DNA of 16,275 bases, taken from the NCBI GenBank assembly GCA_902795985.1, contig CADBNG010000005.1, positions 1 through 16,275 on the forward strand, in the 5' to 3' direction. The notes under the pieces are model-generated. The model had not been told where the DNA came from, did not search any database, and worked only from the letters and a program-made list of their open reading frames with translations. Position 1 is the first letter of the stretch. The number at the start of each line of letters is the position of its first letter. Positions 14,270 through 16,275 of the stretch are shown here, piece after piece. Made by a program: the position numbers and the translations under genes. This stretch comes from an uncultured Lachnospiraceae bacterium (GTDB lineage: Bacteria; Bacillota_A; Clostridia; Lachnospirales; Lachnospiraceae).

Positions 14270-15889
14270 CTATTTTGTGATCAGCCAGGCATCGGCATAA
14301 TTATCTTTAAACAGCTTCTTTTGCTTTGACATTTCCGTCTGATCCATAATATTTTCCAGGATCTTTTCCGCGGAAAGGTCATGGTCGATATACACGATAT
14401 AACGGTCGGCCTGCGGACAGTCCTTTTCAAGGGATTCCAGCCCCTTTTCCTTGGTTGCGTAAACGGGGCCGCCCATACGCCAGTAATAGGACAGTTTTGC
14501 GTTATACATGCGGAGATTGTTCCCGCAGTCATCCGCGAATACGGCAATCTGCGGAGCCTTTTCCGCCGAACAGACCTTTTCAATCTTCCCAACGGTACCG
14601 GGATAAAGATACTTTACTCCGACGGTTTTATATCCCAGGACAATAAAGACGGCACACAGGATACAAAACGCTGCAACAATCGGCTTCTTAAGCTTAATAG
14701 TCAGGAACAGCGACTCGAACAGGTAAACGATGCATAAAACGATGAACGGAAAAATGTTGAATATATAACGATCCGATTTGTATGGCGCGATCTTCGTAAC
14801 GGACAGCAGGCACAGAACAGAGACGGCCGCCAGCAAAATGACCTGGATCGTCCTGCGGTCCGGACGCGGAAACAGGCGGACGTTTTCCCGCTTTTTCCGT
14901 ACTATTGCCGCAATTATTGCAACGACTGCGATGGCCAGAAAAACCGGAAGGCCTTTACCGAACACCTCGTCGTTTACAATCCCGATCATTTTTCTGAAGT
15001 CCCCCGGAAGTCCGGCCAGATCCGTCAGGCTGCCGGCTGCCTGGCTTCCCCGGGCTCCGCGGAACAGATCATGAAAGATTTCAGGCCAGATCAGAAAGGA
15101 AAGACCCGCGCCGCCAACGGACACGGCCGAATAGAAGCAGGCGCTTTTCAGCTCTTTCTGAAGCAGCAGGGAAAGCAGCGTTGCCAGACAGAGAACAAAT
15201 GCGAATACCAGGAAATAATAATGCGTCAGCAGACCGCCAACCATCGCAGCAACCTGGACAGCGGCGGCCGATACGGTCTCTTTTACTGTTTTTTGATCCT
15301 TTTGAAGCAATTCACAGAAACGAACGTTTGCATAGGCAAGCAACACGGAAAACAGGGCCAGAAGCATGTACATGCGGATATACATGACCGTGCTTACTGC
15401 CCCGACACTGAATCCGTAAACGCACAAAGCAGCGACAACCGCCTGCCAGGTCTTCATTATTCTTTTCAGCAGCAGATAGAACAAAACCAAAGCCGCCAGG
15501 AAGTAAACCAGATTCGGGATCAGGCCGTTCCACTTGAGTTCGGTACGATTTCCCAGAATGGAGGAGGTTATCTCCAATAACAGATAGAACAACGGCGGAT
15601 GTTCGTCTTCTTTTATGCTGCTGATGGTTCCGGACAGATCAAAAGCTTCCTCCCCGGAAACCGTAAAATAGTCTTCAAAATAAGAAACGTCATGCCACGT
15701 GTTTAAATAGGCGCCTTCCGGTCTGTCCGCATGGATGCTGGGATATTCCGTCTGGCAGACAAAATGAAAGGAATAGATTTCGTCCAGATGAAATCCCTTC
15801 TTTTGCAGACATCCCGAAAGGATGGCATTGAGAACCATCAGGGCGATAAGGATAATGATTGCAACTCTCTTTCCTGCAGTTTTTGTCAA
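14270..15889 (-). CDS. GT-C-type membrane glycosyltransferase (GT39/PMT_2-like)
   Basis: This polytopic protein has 539 residues from the TTG at 15889, or 542 from the GTG at 15898. In 542-residue numbering, a first helix (11-28) is followed by HLDE (37-40), the place of the acidic catalytic residue in PMT-type enzymes, and by EDEHPPLFYLL (97-107), the diagnostic HPPL-YY-like motif of the family. Further helices run to about residue 425, with IRMYML (174-179) and KSDRYIFNIFPF (374-385) resembling conserved family positions. The C-terminal 115 residues form a soluble domain with a short alpha/beta look. It would transfer a sugar from a polyprenyl-phosphate donor onto an extracytoplasmic acceptor. 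The TTG is preferred because AAGAAGG lies 8 nt before it, whereas that site runs into the GTG. It follows the metallophosphoesterase gene with a short gap, so the two are probably co-transcribed from outside the window. Confidence 0.85.
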   Translation of the reverse strand: MTKTAGKRVAIIILIALMVLNAILSGCLQKKGFHLDEIYSFHFVCQTEYPSIHADRPEGAYLNTWHDVSYFEDYFTVSGEEAFDLSGTISSIKEDEHPPLFYLLLEITSSILGNRTELKWNGLIPNLVYFLAALVLFYLLLKRIMKTWQAVVAALCVYGFSVGAVSTVMYIRMYMLLALFSVLLAYANVRFCELLQKDQKTVKETVSAAAVQVAAMVGGLLTHYYFLVFAFVLCLATLLSLLLQKELKSACFYSAVSVGGAGLSFLIWPEIFHDLFRGARGSQAAGSLTDLAGLPGDFRKMIGIVNDEVFGKGLPVFLAIAVVAIIAAIVRKKRENVRLFPRPDRRTIQVILLAAVSVLCLLSVTKIAPYKSDRYIFNIFPFIVLCIVYLFESLFLTIKLKKPIVAAFCILCAVFIVLGYKTVGVKYLYPGTVGKIEKVCSAEKAPQIAVFADDCGNNLRMYNAKLSYYWRMGGPVYATKEKGLESLEKDCPQADRYIVYIDHDLSAEKILENIMDQTEMSKQKKLFKDNYADAWLITK

Positions 15890-15897
15890 TTCGAACA

Positions 15898-15904
15898 CCT
15901 TCTT
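15898..15904 (-). promoter_or_regulatory. Ribosome binding site favouring a TTG start
   Basis: AAGAAGG on the minus strand, 8 nt before the TTG at 15889. The GTG at 15898 shares its first base with this site and so would be badly spaced. Confidence 0.5.
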
Positions 15905-15908
15905 GATT

Positions 15909-16275
15909 TTATTTCACCAGCCGCACCACTGCCAGCTCCCCCGGGTTGAACAGCCTCGGAATCCGGGAGGTATTGGAAAGGCCGCGGCTGACGATGAGAC
16001 GGCCGTCGTAAAGGCCGCCGTCATACTTCGGGAAAAAGCCCTGGCCATAGGCAAAAAGGCCTTTTCCGAACAGTCGGATCTGACCGCCGTGGGTGTGGCC
16101 GGATAAGATCAGATCTATCTTTTTGTGCGGACGGATATAGGGATCATAAAACTCCGGGTGATGGCATAAAAGGATCTTAAAACCCGGTTCTTTTTCAAAA
16201 CGGTCCAGCCAGGAGAGGCGGACACCGTCAAAAATGGCAGCCCATCTCGCGTCGCTTTCCTCTTTATTGTGAGAT
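15909..16275 (-). CDS. Metallophosphoesterase, YkuE/YaeI type (partial, C-terminal end)
   Basis: The last 121 codons of a gene that begins beyond the window edge; the stop TAA is at 15909-15911. The visible part reads KILLCHHPEFYDPY, then LILSGHTHGGQIRLFG, then SRGLSNTSRIPRLFNPGELAVVRL. The GHTHGGQ motif and the NTSRIPR-FN-PE ending are characteristic of the YkuE/YaeI group of calcineurin-like phosphoesterases, which bind two metal ions through His and Asp residues; the N-terminal metal-binding motifs lie outside. Members are usually membrane-associated and have been linked to lipid-phosphate or envelope phosphodiester hydrolysis. It is followed closely by the GT-C gene, so an envelope role fits. 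The substrate cannot be deduced. Confidence 0.88.
   Translation of the reverse strand, partial: SHNKEESDARWAAIFDGVRLSWLDRFEKEPGFKILLCHHPEFYDPYIRPHKKIDLILSGHTHGGQIRLFGKGLFAYGQGFFPKYDGGLYDGRLIVSRGLSNTSRIPRLFNPGELAVVRLVK

Overview
The window is a cell-surface glycopolymer locus, probably from a Gram-positive anaerobe of the Bacillota (Clostridia-like). The clues are TarI- and TagF-type teichoic-acid proteins, strong GGAGG-type ribosome binding sites, short GGGAC/GTCCC palindromes of the kind common in clostridial genomes, and no outer-membrane export genes. Base composition by eye is slightly above 50 percent GC. I cannot name genus or species. All thirteen genes I support lie on the minus strand, so transcription runs from high to low coordinates.

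Layout in transcription order. (1) 15909-16275: the C-terminal end of a YkuE/YaeI-type metallophosphoesterase that continues past the window edge, followed by a GT-C membrane glycosyltransferase (14270-15889). (2) 14086-14269: an intergenic block with three GGGACTGTCCC palindromes, two of them a perfect 19-bp tandem repeat, and a likely promoter with a perfect TATAAT. (3) 14085 down to 834: one tightly packed ten-gene run: polyprenyl-phosphate GT2, UDP-galactopyranose mutase (glf), a GlfT-like GT2, a CDP-alcohol phosphotransferase of the TagF family, a TarI/IspD-type cytidylyltransferase, an extended SDR, a polysaccharide pyruvyl transferase, a second DXD-type GT2, an acyltransferase-3 membrane protein, and a 1305-residue GT-C protein with an 800-residue soluble tail. 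Six of the nine junctions overlap by 1 to 14 nt. (4) 689-833: three more GACAG...CTGTC hairpins. (5) 119-688: a small alpha/beta hydrolase. (6) 1-118: three consecutive stem-loops and no gene.

How the genes may work together (inference): TarI and the SDR would make a CDP-activated polyol or sugar alcohol, which the TagF-like enzyme transfers as a phosphodiester unit. Glf supplies UDP-galactofuranose to the GlfT-like GT2. The pyruvyl transferase and the acyltransferase would add ketal and acyl groups. The DPM1/GtrB-like GT2 would load a sugar on undecaprenyl phosphate, and the GT-C proteins would transfer that sugar outside the membrane. The product would be a decorated, galactofuranose-containing phosphopolymer. 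No initiating sugar-phosphate transferase, flippase, ABC exporter or LCP ligase is present here, so those steps must be encoded elsewhere.

The least ordinary items are the 1305-residue GT-C protein, whose tail shows repeated alpha/beta plus beta-sandwich modules, and the palindromic repeats at both ends of the ten-gene unit.
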